The translations under genes were made by a program, and so were the position numbers. From assembly GCA_016946835.1 (NCBI GenBank), contig JACVTC010000146.1:1-60000 (forward strand): 60,000 nucleotides of DNA, read 5' to 3'. How positions within the stretch are numbered: position 1 is the stretch's first letter; each line of letters opens with the position of its first letter. Positions 22,340-35,685 of this stretch are shown one piece after another. Under the pieces are notes generated by a model, which saw only the letters and a list, made by a program, of their open reading frames with translations, was not told the DNA's origin and searched no databases. This stretch comes from Neocallimastix lanati (nom. inval.) (Eukaryota > Neocallimastigomycota > Neocallimastigomycetes > Neocallimastigales > Neocallimastigaceae).

Positions 22340-22600
22340 AGAAAAATAGTCTCAGAAGATCGCCCTAAATGTTGCCCTTGTTGTGGTGTTAGTGTACCTA
22401 GCTTTTTCTCACTGGATCATTGATAGTAGAACAGAAATCAACTTATCCAAAAATATAAAAATACTATTAAGCATTGAAAAAGTTTCAAATAAAGGGATTA
22501 TATACCCAAATGCACAATCTGATAGAATATACAAGAAGGATATGTATAAAGGAATATATAAAATATAAAATATATAACAATATTTGCTGATAATATAACA
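22340..22600 (+). pseudogene. Copia protease fragment
   Basis: It reads HWIIDSRTEINLSKNIKILL then NKGIIYPNAQSDRIYKK. This is homologous in layout to the protease of the copia element at 58000 (HWIIDSG..., NKNIIYPNGDLDKVVKK). The active-site D-S-G reads D-S-R, so it is inactive. An open frame runs 22383-22568, but flanking gag and integrase are missing. Confidence 0.6.
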
Positions 22601-22805
22601 ACAATTTATAATAGTGAAAATCAGTCAATAAACCCAAAATCAAAACACATAGAAATAAAATATCATCATATTAGGGATCTAATTAATAAAAAAATAATTA
22701 AATTAAGATATATATAATCAAAGGACAATTTAGCTACAAAATACTTAAATAATATATTAATGGATGAATTCAGGAACTTACTGCTTACAAAAATTAATTT
22801 TTTCC

Positions 22806-23087
22806 TTTTTAAAGTTTTTTTTAAATAAAAACTATTTTATTTTTTATCTTTAAAAAATTTTTTTTAAATAAAATCTATTTTATTTTTTATCTTTATTAAA
22901 GTTTTTTTAAATAAAATCTATTTTATTTTTTATCTTTATTAAAGTTTTTTTAAATAAAATCTATTTTATTTTTTATCTTTATTAAAGTTTTTTTAAATAA
23001 AATCTATTTTATTTTTTATTTTTATTGAAGTTTTTTTTAAATAAAATCTATTTTATTTTTTATCTTTATTAAAGTTTTTTTTTTTTT
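22806..23087. repeat. About 43-bp tandem repeat (6 units)
   Basis: The unit is AAATAAAATCTATTTTATTT, TTTATCTTTATTAAAG and a T run of seven to nine. Units differ mainly in T-run length. It lies within the deleted copia copy. Confidence 0.85.
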
Positions 23088-23424
23088 AAGAAAGATTTTA
23101 GGGCGTATGTTAAAAATAATTTCATTAGTATAAAATTTAATTTATAAATATCCAATAAAATGTTAGTTATAATCTTACTAATTAATATAAAAATGTATCA
23201 TTAAGGAATATTCTTCTGACTTAATCTTTTTTCATTATTAATCAAAATATAAAATAGAGATTTATCATAAAATATAATTAATATAATAATATTGTATTTT
23301 ATTTTGAAAGTCTTTTAATTATAATTTTTAACAAAAAAATAAACTAATTACTACCATCTACAGAAATGATGAAAACCTTTTTACATTAAATACAATTATA
23401 AACTAGAAACTTTTTGAAAAAAAT

Positions 23425-23515
23425 TGAAAGTTAACCATAAAAATATGGTTAATATGAAGAATGAAAAATTAAATTTAGAATATCATAAAATATATAAAAA
23501 TATTAAAAATTAAAT
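23425..23515 (+). pseudogene. Copia linker fragment duplicated from the 14.8-kb element
   Basis: About 85 bases (CATAAAAATATGGTTAATAT...AAATATTAAAAATTAAA) nearly duplicate 14823-14905, the integrase-reverse transcriptase linker of the first copia element. With the LTR at 22025 and the protease at 22400, this marks a second copy with large internal deletions. No reverse transcriptase follows. Confidence 0.6.
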
Positions 23516-24470
23516 TCCTAAATATTTTAATAAAGTTAATTTAACAATAATTATTATATTATTATTTATTTTGAAATTCAAATAACTGAATTATTGAAAT
23601 TAAAATTGAATTGAAATTCAGTTATTATCTTAACATTAAAAATTAATTTTTAACCTTAAATTAGATTAAATTACCTGAACCTTAAATAATTCTGCCTTAA
23701 TAAAATTAAAAATTAAAAATCAATCATGATCTTCTGGAAAAATTATATTTCTAGAAAAATATTGTAACAACTTTAAAAGATAACTTTTAATAATCTTATT
23801 TTATCAACAATATTATTTCTTTATTTTCTTTATTATTATTCTTTTATTTCTTTATTATTGCTTTATTTCTATAATAAATTATAATTATTCTTTTATTTCT
23901 TTTATTATAATATATTTATTCTTTTATTTTTTTTATTATAATATATTTATTCTTTTATTTCTTTTATTATAATATATTTATTCTTTTATTTCTTTTTCTT
24001 ACTAAAATTATAAATATCTTAAATTCGTGTAAAAATATAAATACTTGTAAATATTTCTTTTAATTATTCTTCGTTGTTATTAAATTATTAAATTAATAAA
24101 ATAATAAATAATAACCAAAATAAAACAAATAAAATAAATTAGATAATTATTTAATAAAAAAAAATTAAATAAGATAAATAATAATTATTTTACATTATAA
24201 TTAAATAAATATAAAATAAAATAGCTTAATGAAATTATAAATTTTAGCTATAATTTAGGTTAGTTTAGAAATATTAGAATAGATTAACAGTAAAAATAAA
24301 ATTATTCTATAAAATTATTATAATAAATAATTAATAATTAATAAAAACTTATTATATACAAATTATTATAAATAATGTTAATAATAAAAAAATTTAATAA
24401 TAAAATTTTAATAAAATATAAAAATTGATAATTCATTTAATGTTTAATTAAATAATTATTAATTTAGTTA
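23515..24470. other. Non-coding AT-rich interval with short tandem repeats
   Basis: 23815-23995 holds repeats of TTCTTTTATTTCTTTTATTA with TAATATATTTA. No coding frame or RNA gene is seen. Confidence 0.6.
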
Positions 24471-24950
24471 ATAAAAATTATTATTATAAATTTCTTTTAT
24501 TAATATCAAATATAATAAAAATTATTATTAAATATTCATATAAATTTCTTTTATTAATATCAAATATAATAAAAATTATTATTAAATATTCTTATTAAAA
24601 TCTTTTATTAATATTAAATATAATAAAAATTATTATTAAATATTCTTATTAAAAATTAAATATAATTTAAATCATTGTTAAGTATAATAAAAACTATTTC
24701 AACAAATATTTGATATAAAATACCGAATTATAAGTTTCTGTATAATATTTTCTAAACCTTTGAAATAAACTATGAATAAAACAGAAATCAAAACTAAATT
24801 AAATCCTTATTAAAATAAAAATGAACTAAAATACAGAGATTCTTCAATAACAAAAATGAACAAAATACAGAAAACATTAATTCTGTATAATTTTCTCTCT
24901 AAAGACAATATCAAGAAGAAGCTACCGCCGGGAACGCCCTTCGTGATACA
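24470..24950 (-). repeat. Partial LTR-like repeat, inverted copy of 5777-6300
   Basis: Read on the minus strand, it starts TGTATCACGAAGGGCG at 24950 and follows 5777 onward closely. It keeps the GGTAGCTTCTTC segment, TTTCAAAGGTTTAGAAAA and about three 54-bp units, then diverges. It abuts a truncated copia RNase H, so one interrupted the other. Confidence 0.75.
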
Positions 24951-24969
24951 ACCTCAAAATTTAATTTTT

Positions 24970-26760
24970 ATAGTTTAATTTAATAAATATTAATTTTTTA
25001 TATATCCATTGGTTGATGTTCATCATTTGCGAAGTCTGAATCTGAATAACCAATAAATTCACTGTTTCTGCTATAATAAATTGATTTATTTTTTTTGTAC
25101 AATTTAAATATTGTAATATATTCATTAAAGATTTATAGTCCACTTCCGTAGGTTCTTCACAATGTCTGGAAGCCTGATTTACAGCAAATGGATATATCAG
25201 GTCTTGATTTTACGGCAATATAGAGTAACGCTCCTAATAAAGATTTAAATTCTTGAACATTTACGGATGGGGATCCTTCTCTTTCCTTTTCAGAGATCTT
25301 TCTAGTAAGGGTTTTAATAAGTTTGGTTTTGTTCATATTATATCTATCAATAATTTTTATCAATATAGTTTGTTTAATTTATTTTATAACCATTTTTGGT
25401 TTTGTATATGTTGATACCAATAATTTTATTTGCAGTTGATTCCTTTGATATTTTATATTTATATTTTAAGTTTTTCAATAGTTTTGTTTATTTCATTATC
25501 ATAACCTGTAATTAAAATATCGTCAACATATAAAGTCAATAAACATATTAGTTTTTTTTATTTTTATTATATTTTCCAAATAAGCATTTATCCGTTTTAT
25601 ATTGAATATAACCAGTACTCTTTAGGAATTTTGATATTTCATTAAACCACATACGACCAGCCTGTTTTAATTCGTATAAGGCCTTTTTTTAATAACCAAT
25701 ATTTATTTTTCCTTTTATAGTTATGATCACCTTCTGGAATATTAGTATATATTTCATGATCAAGTTTGGCGTTTAGGTAAGCTGCTTTAATATCCAGTTG
25801 TTTTAAATTCCAATTTAAGTTAGCGGCAATGGCTACTGTTAGTCTTAAACTGTCTGCTTGTACTGTTGGTGAATAAGTTTCTACGAAATCCTGACCTGGA
25901 ATTTGTTGAAAACCTTTAGCTACAAGTCGTGCCTTTTTTGATATTATTGTCTTTTTTTGTAGTAAATACCCATTTAGTATCAATAATATTTGCCATAGTT
26001 GGAATCTTATCCACTATTTCCCATTACTATGTTATTGTACCTATTGTTCAATTCGTCATTAATTGCGATTTTCCATTTTACAGCGTCTTTTGTTCTAAGA
26101 GCTTGATTGAAGTTGGTTGGGTCTTCAGTTAAAATATTTAATATTTTTATGTTCTTTATTTCTATTTTCTTCTGACTGAGTGGTTCAATATCAGAATCAC
26201 TATCATTATTTTCATTATCATTTGTATTATTATCATCTGTTGATCTTTTCCTTTTTGTTGAATTCTTTATTATTAACTTCAGTATATTTTTTGCTTATAT
26301 TTGAATTTAGTATTATTATCCATATTATCATGTATAAGAGTATTATAATTATTTAAATTTCCGAAGTTTTCATCAGCATTGTTCATGACATCATTTTCAA
26401 TTTTTGAATCTGAGCTTGTTACCAATGTCACATATCTATTTACACCCTCAATATTCAGAAATTATTATTTAAATTAACACGATTTACACCAATTGAGCTA
26501 TTCACTGCATTTGTAGTAACAATATTATTATTTTCACTATCCACTAATATTAATATTAATATTTCTATTTACACTATCAATTAATTCTACTATTATTAAC
26601 AATATTATTTCTATTGTTATTATGATTGATATTGTACTCTTCTTCGTTACTACAATACAATCAGAATCTGTTCTTGATTCAATATCATTCATATTGGTGA
26701 TAACAGTGTTTACATTTACAAGTTGATACTGGATAATATTTAGAAATTATAAAAAACAAT
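24970..26760 (-). pseudogene. Decayed Ty1/copia reverse transcriptase and RNase H start
   Basis: Minus-strand blocks in order are: an Asn/Asp-rich linker (26760-26150), NQALRTKDAVKWKIAINDEL (about 26100), and the reverse transcriptase core KKARLVAKGFQQIPGQDF...QLDIKAAYLNAKLDHEIYTN (25983-25642). The intact polymerase box LYVDDILITG lies near 25525. KSLLGALLYIAVKSRPDIS follows (about 25240), then the first part of RNase H, EFIGYSDSDFANDEHQP (about 25050). A stop and the LTR-like repeat at 24950 end it. Frameshifts separate the blocks. Its sequence differs clearly from the copia at 13000-16740 (AYLNAKLDHEIYTN against AYLNTNLDEKIYVQ), so it is another family. Confidence 0.8.
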
Positions 26761-27385
26761 TTATCATAAAAGAATTTCAATATCCTTAAAAAAAAATATT
26801 TCATTTGAAATTCACTGAAAAGATAGCATTTAGAATGGAGATGACGAAAAAAAAAATTAATGTTTTCTTATATATATTAATAATTAAAAAAAAAAAAATT
26901 TTTTTTTTTTCATTAATACGTAAGAATAAAAAAAAAAAAATGAACTAGTTATATAGTTTACGGAAATAACATCAACTATCATATATATTATTAAAATTAA
27001 AATTTATCATATTAAATTTATAATAATAATAATAATAATAATTTTTTTTTTTTTTTTTTTTTTTTTTAACGGCAGCAAACTTGTTTCATCTTTATCAATT
27101 AAATATTTGATAAAATACATGTAATTAAAATAAAAAAAAAAAAAAAAAAAAAAGAAAAATAAAGATAAAAAAAATAAACAAAAAATAAAACACAAAATAA
27201 AATAAAATAATGGTATAATATATTCTAGTTTCATTTAATTAATATTTGTAAGACTTCACAAGGGCATTATTATACTGAAGTAAAATAATTAATTTTGACT
27301 TCACAATGTTAATCATAATTTTAAGATACAAAAAATATGATCTTCATTGGTTGCGCTAGCCCTGCTGGCCTGTCTTACTGTTTCT
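26760..27385. other. Non-coding AT-rich interval
   Basis: This contains A and T homopolymers and an AAT run. Readings are low complexity. 27313-27385 is out-of-frame continuation of the exon described next (a frame ending SATNEDHIFCILKL), which may be its true C-terminus if one base is missing near 27450. Confidence 0.4.
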
Positions 27386-27917
27386 TCAGCATTGACGCTC
27401 TTGGTAATAGGTAGTACCATTCGATTTGAACCTATTGAACAAAGACCATTGCTGGCCAATAGCAATAGGTATAATCGATTGGAGAAGTGCCGCAGTAACC
27501 ACCAAGAATGGAGTATCAGAATAAGCACCTGATTTCATCTGGCACTTAAATAGATCCTTCCATTCCCTTGTACTGTTATTAATACTTCGACCTCCAAGAA
27601 GGAAATTAAACACTTTTTCACACACATTAGAATCAATATACACATTATTTTCAATACTATTACTAACATTACTAAAAATACTATTACTAATATTACTATA
27701 ACTATTATTATTATTACTATTATTACTATTACTATTATTACTATAACTATTATTATTATTACTATTATTACTATTACTATTATTACTATTACTATTATTA
27801 CTATTACTATTATTACTATTACTATTATTACTATTACTATTATCATTTGTTAGATTGCCACGGTTAAAAGCATTATATAAAAATAAAATTTTATCATTAA
27901 CTTTACTACGAATGTAA
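27386..27917 (-). CDS. Unidentified exon with Asn/Ser-rich insert, possibly OTU-protease-like
   Basis: A minus-strand frame is open from a plausible acceptor (TTATTTCAG, exon from 27917) to a stop at 27386. It reads YIRSKVNDKILFLYNAFNRG, then about 50 Asn/Ser residues encoded by AAT/AGT repeats. A non-repetitive segment follows, with EWKDLFKCQMKSGAYSDTPF and LVVTAALLQSIIPIAI. The mixed composition argues for real coding. The pattern R..V...I followed by M..G.Y.DT..L..A..L...I.I resembles the middle of OTU cysteine proteases, but the catalytic DGNC and terminal His segments are not visible here. Upstream exons were not found within 28000-28680. It could equally be a transposon or gene remnant. 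Confidence 0.35.
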
Positions 27918-27919
27918 CT

Positions 27920-28081
27920 GAAATAAGGACAATCAAAATAATAATAATAATAATAATATAAAATAAATACACATTTATTATTAGAAATACAATATAGAAG
28001 AAAAATTAATAAACAAATAAAAAATTAATAAATAAATAAAAAATTAATAAATAAATAAAAAATTAATAAATAAATAAAAAA

Positions 28082-28112
<31 letters not shown>

Positions 28113-28687
28113 ATATATCAAATTAACACAATATTAAAAAAAAACGTTTTTTTATTATATTTATTAAAAAAATTTTTTATTTTAATTTTTTTTTTTATTT
28201 TTTTTTATTATATAATTATTTTTTCATTAAATGTTTTTTTATCTTTACTTTTTTTTTTTTTGTTCTATTAATTGCTATAATTGTAATATTTTTTTCATTA
28301 TATAATTTTTTTTTCTCCTTTTAATTTCTTCATTCATAAATTGCTTTAAACAATTTTTTTTTCCTTTTAAAATTAAATTATTTCATTTCCATTAGTAAAA
28401 TGTTGAATAAATTCTATTATTTTCTTCCTTTTTTTGTACCTTTTTCTTTTTTTTATTATTATTATTTATTTTTCTGTTTTTTTTTTTTTTTTTTATTTTT
28501 ATTTTTTTTAAAAAAAAAAAATAAAAAATAAACTAAAAAAATAAAAGAAAGAAAAAAGGGAAAATATTTTGCTTTTCTAATAAAATAATTAAATTAATAT
28601 ATAAATAGTAATTTTTTTTATTATGTTTTTTTTTTTTTTTTTAATTTTAATTCATTTTAAAGAAAAATTAAATTGAAAAAAAAAAAC
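27920..28687. other. Low-complexity interval downstream of lysyl-tRNA synthetase
   Basis: AATAAATAAATAA-type repeats (28005-28120) and T/A homopolymers. No gene seen. It should include the synthetase 3' untranslated region. Confidence 0.6.
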
Positions 28688-31002
28688 TTATTGTTGTTCT
28701 TGTGGTTGTTCATGTTGATCATTTGGTAATGGCTTGTTAGCTGGGAAGAGTAAAACTTCCTTAATGTTGTTAGAGTCAGTAAGGAACATAGTTAAACGGT
28801 CAATACCCATACCCCAACCACCAGTTGGTGGAAGACCGTATTCTAAGGCTTGACAGAAGGTTTCATCAATTAATTGAGCTTCATCATCACCAGCAGCCTT
28901 ATCACGAGCTTGTTGTTCGAAACGTTCACGTTGATCGAATGGATCGTTCAATTCAGTGTAGGCGTTACAAACTTCCTTAGTAGCAACAAACATTTCGAAA
29001 CGTTCACATAAACCTGGAACGGAACGGTGAGCCTTAGCTAATGGACTCATCATCATTGGGTGATCCATAATGAAGGTTGGGTTAATACATTGAACTTCAA
29101 TGAATTCACCAACAAGTTTATCTAATAAACGAGCGTTGGTACGTGGAGCACCACATTCAACGTTGTGCTTGGTACAGAGGTCAGAAAGAATCTTGTTAGT
29201 TTCTGGTGTGTCGAGATCAGCACCACGTGGAAGTTTAACGTTAAGAAGCTTTTCTAATTCTGGAAGCATAGAAATACGACGGAATGGTGGAGTGAAATCA
29301 ATCTTAATAGCTTCACCTTCTGGACCGTTTGGATGGTATTCAATAACATATCCACCAGTAATGTACTTAACCATACCAGAAACAAGCTTTTCAGTCATAT
29401 CCATGACATCGTGCATATCAGCGTAAGCCATATAGAATTCACAGGTAGTGAATTCTGGGTTGTGAGTTAAATCGATACTTTCGTTACGGAATTGACGACC
29501 AATTTCATAAACACGATCTAAACCACCAACAACAAGTTGCTTAAGGTATAATTCTGGAGCAACACGCATGAAAAGATCTAAGTTTAAGTCATTGTGGTGA
29601 GTAATGAATGGCTTGGCAGTAGCACCACCAGCAATCATGTTCATCATTGGGGTTTCAACTTCAAGGAAACCTTGTTGGTCAAGGAAACGTCTTAAATAGT
29701 TAACAATCTTAGCACGAGTAATGAACTTTTCTCTGACGTAGTTGTTCATGATTAAATCAAGGAAACGGTTACGGTAACGAGATTCTTGGTCCTTGAAACC
29801 GTAGTGAGCCTTTGGTAACATACGTAAACATGGTGAAAGTAAAGTAATATCCTTACAGAAGATAGAAAGTTCACCCTTCTTACTCTTACCTGGGAAACCC
29901 TTAACACCAACAATATCACCACGTTGTAAAAGATCGTGAGTTTCGTTGAAGTCTCTTTCAGCGTAATCAATTTGAGCCATAATTTGAACCTTAACACCTT
30001 CAGAGTGGAGATCGTAGAATCTGAGCTTGTTACCAGAAGATCTCTTGTTGTGAAGTCTACCAGCTAAAGTAACTTCAACATCAGTTAAGTGTTCACCATC
30101 CTTAATGTTACTGAACTTTTCAATGAATTCTGGAATAGACATTGAAACGTGGAACTTGTATGGGTATGGATTTGGTTGCTTGGATTCACGTAACTTTTGA
30201 ATAGCCTTACAACGATTTTCAAAGTACTTAGTTGGGTCTAAGTCTTCTTCATTTTCCTTCTTTGGCTTTGGTGGAGCAGCAGCAATTTTGGCAGCCTTTT
30301 TGGCTTCCTTTTCTCTTTGCTTGATTCTACGTTTTAATTCACTATTTTATTTTATTTTTTTTTATTTAATCATAAATAATAATAAATAATAATTATATAT
30401 TTATATATAATATTTTATTTTATAATATTTATTTAAAAAATTTTATTTATAATAAATAAATAAAAAAAAAGTTAATAGATATATCTTTTTTTCTTATATC
30501 ATTAAAAAAAAAAAAAAAAAAAAAAGCAATCATTTATTTCATTTTTGATTTTTATTGAAATTATTTATCTTTTGTTTTTTTTTATATATATATATTTTAG
30601 TGAAATTAATATATTAAAATAAATAAATAAATAAATAAAACATTCTTATCAAAAAAATATATATATATAAGAATTCCAAAAGTCTTTCTTTAAATTTTAA
30701 TTACTCTTTAAATTTATTGATTATTATTAATAATTTAATTTAAAATATACATATATATATTATTTTTTCTATTTAGATTATTTTTTTTTTTTTTTTTTTT
30801 TGATATATTAAAATGAGGATGAAATCTTTCTACATTTTTAAAAAAATTCATATTTATCTCTCTTAATTTTATATTATTTTTTCTCTTTTTTTTTTTTTTT
30901 ATTATTTTATTTTCTTATTCTTTTTTATTCTAATTTTATTTTTTACCTCTTAGAAACGTATTCACCAGTAACTTCATCTAAAAGCTTATTTGGTTCAGAC
31001 AT
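28688..31002 (-). CDS. KRS1: Lysyl-tRNA synthetase, cytosolic, class II (569 aa, 2 exons)
   Basis: It charges tRNA-Lys with lysine in the cytosol. Exon 1 is 31002-30947 ([18 protein letters not shown]), exon 2 is 30341-28688, with a 605-base GT-AG intron. The junction codon AG|T keeps frame. After a Lys-rich N-terminal helix typical of eukaryotic enzymes ([18 protein letters not shown]) comes the OB-fold anticodon-binding domain (about residues 105-200). The class II core follows: motif 1 near 243-252 ([10 protein letters not shown]), motif 2 near 303-321 ([19 protein letters not shown]) and motif 3 near 526 ([13 protein letters not shown]). Length matches fungal cytosolic enzymes. Coding GC is far above the flanks and codon use is strongly biased, as expected of a highly expressed gene. 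The visible N-terminus has no obvious mitochondrial presequence. Confidence 0.97.
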
Positions 31003-31740
31003 CTTGTTTTTTTTTTTTTTTATTATAATATATATTAATTTAATTTGGAGAGTAGCAAAAAAAAAAAATTAATATAATGAAATTCGTGTAGTATTTTAAA
31101 AAAAAAAAAATTTTTTTTTTTATTTATATTATGGCTTTATTATTCTTTAATATGATTGGTTATAATTTTTATAAAAAATTTATATTTTTTATTAATTTTT
31201 ATAAATTTTTTTTAATTTTTAAAAAAAATTTATTAAAGATCAAAAAAAAAAAAAATAAGTTACACACGAAAAAAAATAATTTTTTTTTTTTATTTTATTT
31301 CTTTTTTTTTTTTTTTTTTTTTATTTTCTTATATTTTTATTTTTGCAATTTAAAAATATTTTAATTCTTTTTTATTATTTTATTTTTTTTTTTTTTTTTT
31401 TTTTGTAATTTTATTAAATATATTTTTATGAAAATGATAATTTTTTAAAAAAAAAAAATAAAATAAAATAAAATAAAATAAAAAAAATGAAAAAAAGAAT
31501 AAAAAATAATATATAAAAAACTATATATAAAAAATTATATAATAAATTATATATATAATTTATTGAAATATTCGATATATAATATTTAATATATATTAAC
31601 ATACTAAGTCACATTTAATAATGACTTAATAATTTTTTAATTATTTACCTTTTTATATAATCTACAATATTATACTTTTTTTTTTTTTTTTTTATTTATT
31701 TAATTTCTTTTATTTTATTTTATTTTTTTTTTTTTTTTCT
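31003..31740. other. Intergenic between ubiquitin protease 3' end and synthetase start
   Basis: A/T homopolymers only. It should hold the synthetase promoter and the protease 3' untranslated region. No distinct motif can be singled out. Confidence 0.6.
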
Positions 31741-32714
31741 TTATTTCACTCTTTCATAGAATAAAAGATAGGGACGACTCTTTTTCACCTCATCCCAACT
31801 TGATGGTCTAATAGTTACATCACTTGCATAGAACCAATCTCCAATCGTTCTGCTAATATAAGCAAAGTAGTGGCCAGATTGAATACTAAATCCGGAATGA
31901 ACAACAACACCATAGAGTCGATAGAAAGGTTGCGTGTCTTTATCTTGTCGAATAGGTGAAAGATAAGGTCCAAGTTTCAGGAAAGGTTGAAAATCTACAA
32001 ATTTTTCAGATTTTCGTACATGACCATAGAGATCGATATTAATAAAACGTTTTAGATTTAAAACTAAAATTTTTGGAGCTTCATCAATAAAGGAACGTTT
32101 TTTTATTCTACGATAGACAACTTTTTTCTTTTCATCTTTACTTTTTTCTTCTTCAATTTCTTTTTCCTCATCATTTTCTATAATATTATTATCATCATCC
32201 TCATTATCATTATTTTCATTCATTTTTCTATAAAAATCTTCTAAACTTTTTTGATCTTCCTTTATGCCATGTAAACCACTATAATAACTTACAGAGGTAT
32301 AATCTTCATCAATATTATATGATTCTCTAATAGATCCATAATTTCCTTTATTTTTTTTAATTGTGGTTTGACCATCCTTTTTTTCAATGGTAATTGTTTT
32401 TGACTTTTTCTTTGTCTTTGATGGATCATTATTTTCCCCTCCTCCATATCGTATTTTAGTACAATTATCACATTGACAAGCCTCCTTTCCTTCCAATGTA
32501 TCAATATCCATAAATTTTTTTAGACAATCTCGAATACTTAATTCCTCATTTTCTGTTCTTTCAATAGAAATTTCTTGTAAAATTGATTCGAAATCATTTT
32601 TATTCTTTTCATCTTCTGCCAAAGGATACACTTCACCATCTAATTTTTCCTCAATATTACTATTATCCGGTCCAATATTTTCATTAACTGCATCTGTTTT
32701 TTTCTATTTAATTA

Positions 32715-32745
<31 letters not shown>

Positions 32746-33159
32746 TTATTATTATTATCACTATTATTATCATTTTATTATTATTATTATTGTTATTTTC
32801 ATTATTATTATTATTATTATTATTGTTATTTTTATTATTATTATTATTATTATTATTGTTATTATTATTTTTATTATTATTATTATTATTTATTACCTTA
32901 TAACTAAATTCTTCAGAAATAGATAAAGATAAATCATAAAAGGGTTCATAATTATGTTTAATCTTGTTTTATTATTTTTATTTTTATTTTTGTTATTTTT
33001 ATTTTAACAATCAAACGAACAAAATAATAAAAAAAATAAAAATAAAAAAAAAAAAAAAAAAGAAAGAAAATATAATATAATATAATATAATACAATAAAA
33101 ATAAAAATTAAGTATTAAGAATTTATTTTAGTATATATATACATTTTTTATTTATCTAA

Positions 33160-33218
<59 letters not shown>

Positions 33219-33658
33219 ATATATGTATATATAAGAATTTAATACATACTAATTTACAAGTATCACAAGCAATATAGTTAATTAATCTTCCTTCAAATAA
33301 TTCATCAATAAAGTTTTTTTGCTTTTCTTGATGTTTTTCTTTTAAAGACTATTTATTATATATATATATATATTGACAATAGTGATAATAATAAATAGTT
33401 TTTAATATTTATATACTATTATTAATTTAAATTTTAATTATATTTATATCTATCATCCTCATCATTATTAATATAATACAAAAATGAGATTTTATATCAT
33501 AATATTATATTTAATATTAAATTCAATAAATAAATTTATAGTATTGTCAACAATAGAATGTAAAGTATATAATAAAGGAAAAAATACTTTATTTTATGCT
33601 ATATGTTACTATTCCACAACTTTTTTTTTTTTTTTTTTTTTAATTATTATTACCACAA

Positions 33659-33689
<31 letters not shown>

Positions 33690-34719
33690 TTTATTTTTTA
33701 TTATTTTTTTTTCCTTTAAACTTACTTTAATTTGTTCCTCTCGAATACCATCCAGTAAATGTCTTAACAATTCATGACTATCTTGTTGATTATATTCCTT
33801 ATATTGATCCCATTTAGCAATAATTTGATCGAAGAGTTCCTTTGGCGAGAAAATCTCTAGGAAAAGTTTTTCACCATTCTTTTGTTTTTCTTCCGCTTCC
33901 TTTAATTTTCCATGCATGGTTTTAAGGAAGGAGACAAAGGCATTAGTTAATGGTCCTTCTTCAACTTTCAATTTATCAGTAACAATAGCTTCCAATGATT
34001 TTGTATAGGTAAGACACTATCATTATAAAATATATTAATAATAACAACATATATTATTAGTATTATTAGAGTTAGTATTACCGATATTATAAACATTATT
34101 TATATTATTATCATCGCTATTATTAATATTAGTACTAGAATTAGAATTAGAACAAGTATTAGTATTAGTATTAGTATTAGTATTAGTATTAGTATTAGTA
34201 TTAGTATTAGTATTAGTATTAATATTAGTATTAGTATTAGTATTAATATTAGTATTAGTATTAGTATTAGTATTAGTATTAGTATTAGTATTAGTATTAG
34301 TATTAGTAATTAGTATTAGTATTAGTATTAGTATTAGTATTAGTATTATTAGCATTATGATTGATTAATATTATTAGCCTTAATATTATTTGTATTATTA
34401 TTATTAATATTATTAACATTAGTATTAGTTGTATTAGTAGTAGTTTTATTAGCTTTATTTAATATATTTTGTTGTACCTGCATCACTGAATTAAAAAAAC
34501 AAGTATGCTTTAAATTTTTGAGACCAGGATAAACGGCAGTCTTTTTCACATTTTCCAAGTATCTTTCCTTACGAATATCCAACATCTCTTTATGTTTTCT
34601 ATTACTTTCGAATTTATCAATTGCTTTTTTGACATCCATCATAAGGGAATTATTAATATTATCATATAAGATATCCTCTTCACATGAAAAACAACTTTTT
34701 TAATTTTAATTTTATTTTA

Positions 34720-34755
<36 letters not shown>

Positions 34756-35627
34756 ATATATATATATAAATATATATTTTATTGTATAAAATTTTATATA
34801 TAGAAAAAAAGTATAAGTATATCATATTAATAAAATATTTAATTTTTATCCATAAAAATAATTATTATATTCTTTACACATACATATAAATGTGATTGAA
34901 ATAATCAAATATAAAATAAAAACAAAAATAAAAATAAAATAAAATAAAATAAAATAAAATAAAAATACATACTAACAAGTTCTGGAGATGATATGAGTGT
35001 AGATACAATGACCACTACTTTTAAAGTGACTTTCAATATGATTGTCATCATTATTACCACATAAAATTTTAGCACAAGTAAGACACATGTAAATATCTTT
35101 GAAATAAGTTTTATCATCCTGTTTTATATATATATATATATTAAATTTTAATATTATATATAAATTAAAAAATATAAAAAAAAAAAAAAAATTACATATT
35201 AAAATAAAAAAAAAAAAAAAAAAAAAAAAATAATATTATATTTATTGATGGATTATACTTTTGAAATAAAGCATATATATAAAAGGATAAATAAATAAAG
35301 TTACCTGACATTCTTCACAAACCAAGGAAGTTTTGTCGTTTTCCAATTTAGTTGTAATGGCCTTAAGTTTGACCATTTTTTTTAGGTGATTACATTTTTT
35401 TATGGGTTTTACTGTGTTATCCTGAGCTATACCAATTATATTTAATGTTCAGAAAAAAAATATTATAGAGAAGGAAAAAAATATTAATAATTAAATTTCT
35501 ATAATATGAAATTTGATTTTTTTTTTTTTTTTTAAAAAAAATAATAATTTTGATATAAAAGTTTTGAAATTGAAATTGCTTAAATTTCTTCTTTTATTCT
35601 TTTAATTTTTATTAAAGAGAAAAATAA

Positions 35628-35685
<58 letters not shown>

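Noticed and set aside
27535-27846. Ile/Val repeat protein on the minus strand
   Set aside because: It is a shadow frame of the AAT/AGT repeat that reads Asn/Ser in the exon frame.
34156-34349. TTAGTA repeats as a telomeric or interstitial telomere array
   Set aside because: The unit is not TTAGGG, lies inside a host intron and is better described as a hexanucleotide microsatellite with branch-point-like sense sequence.
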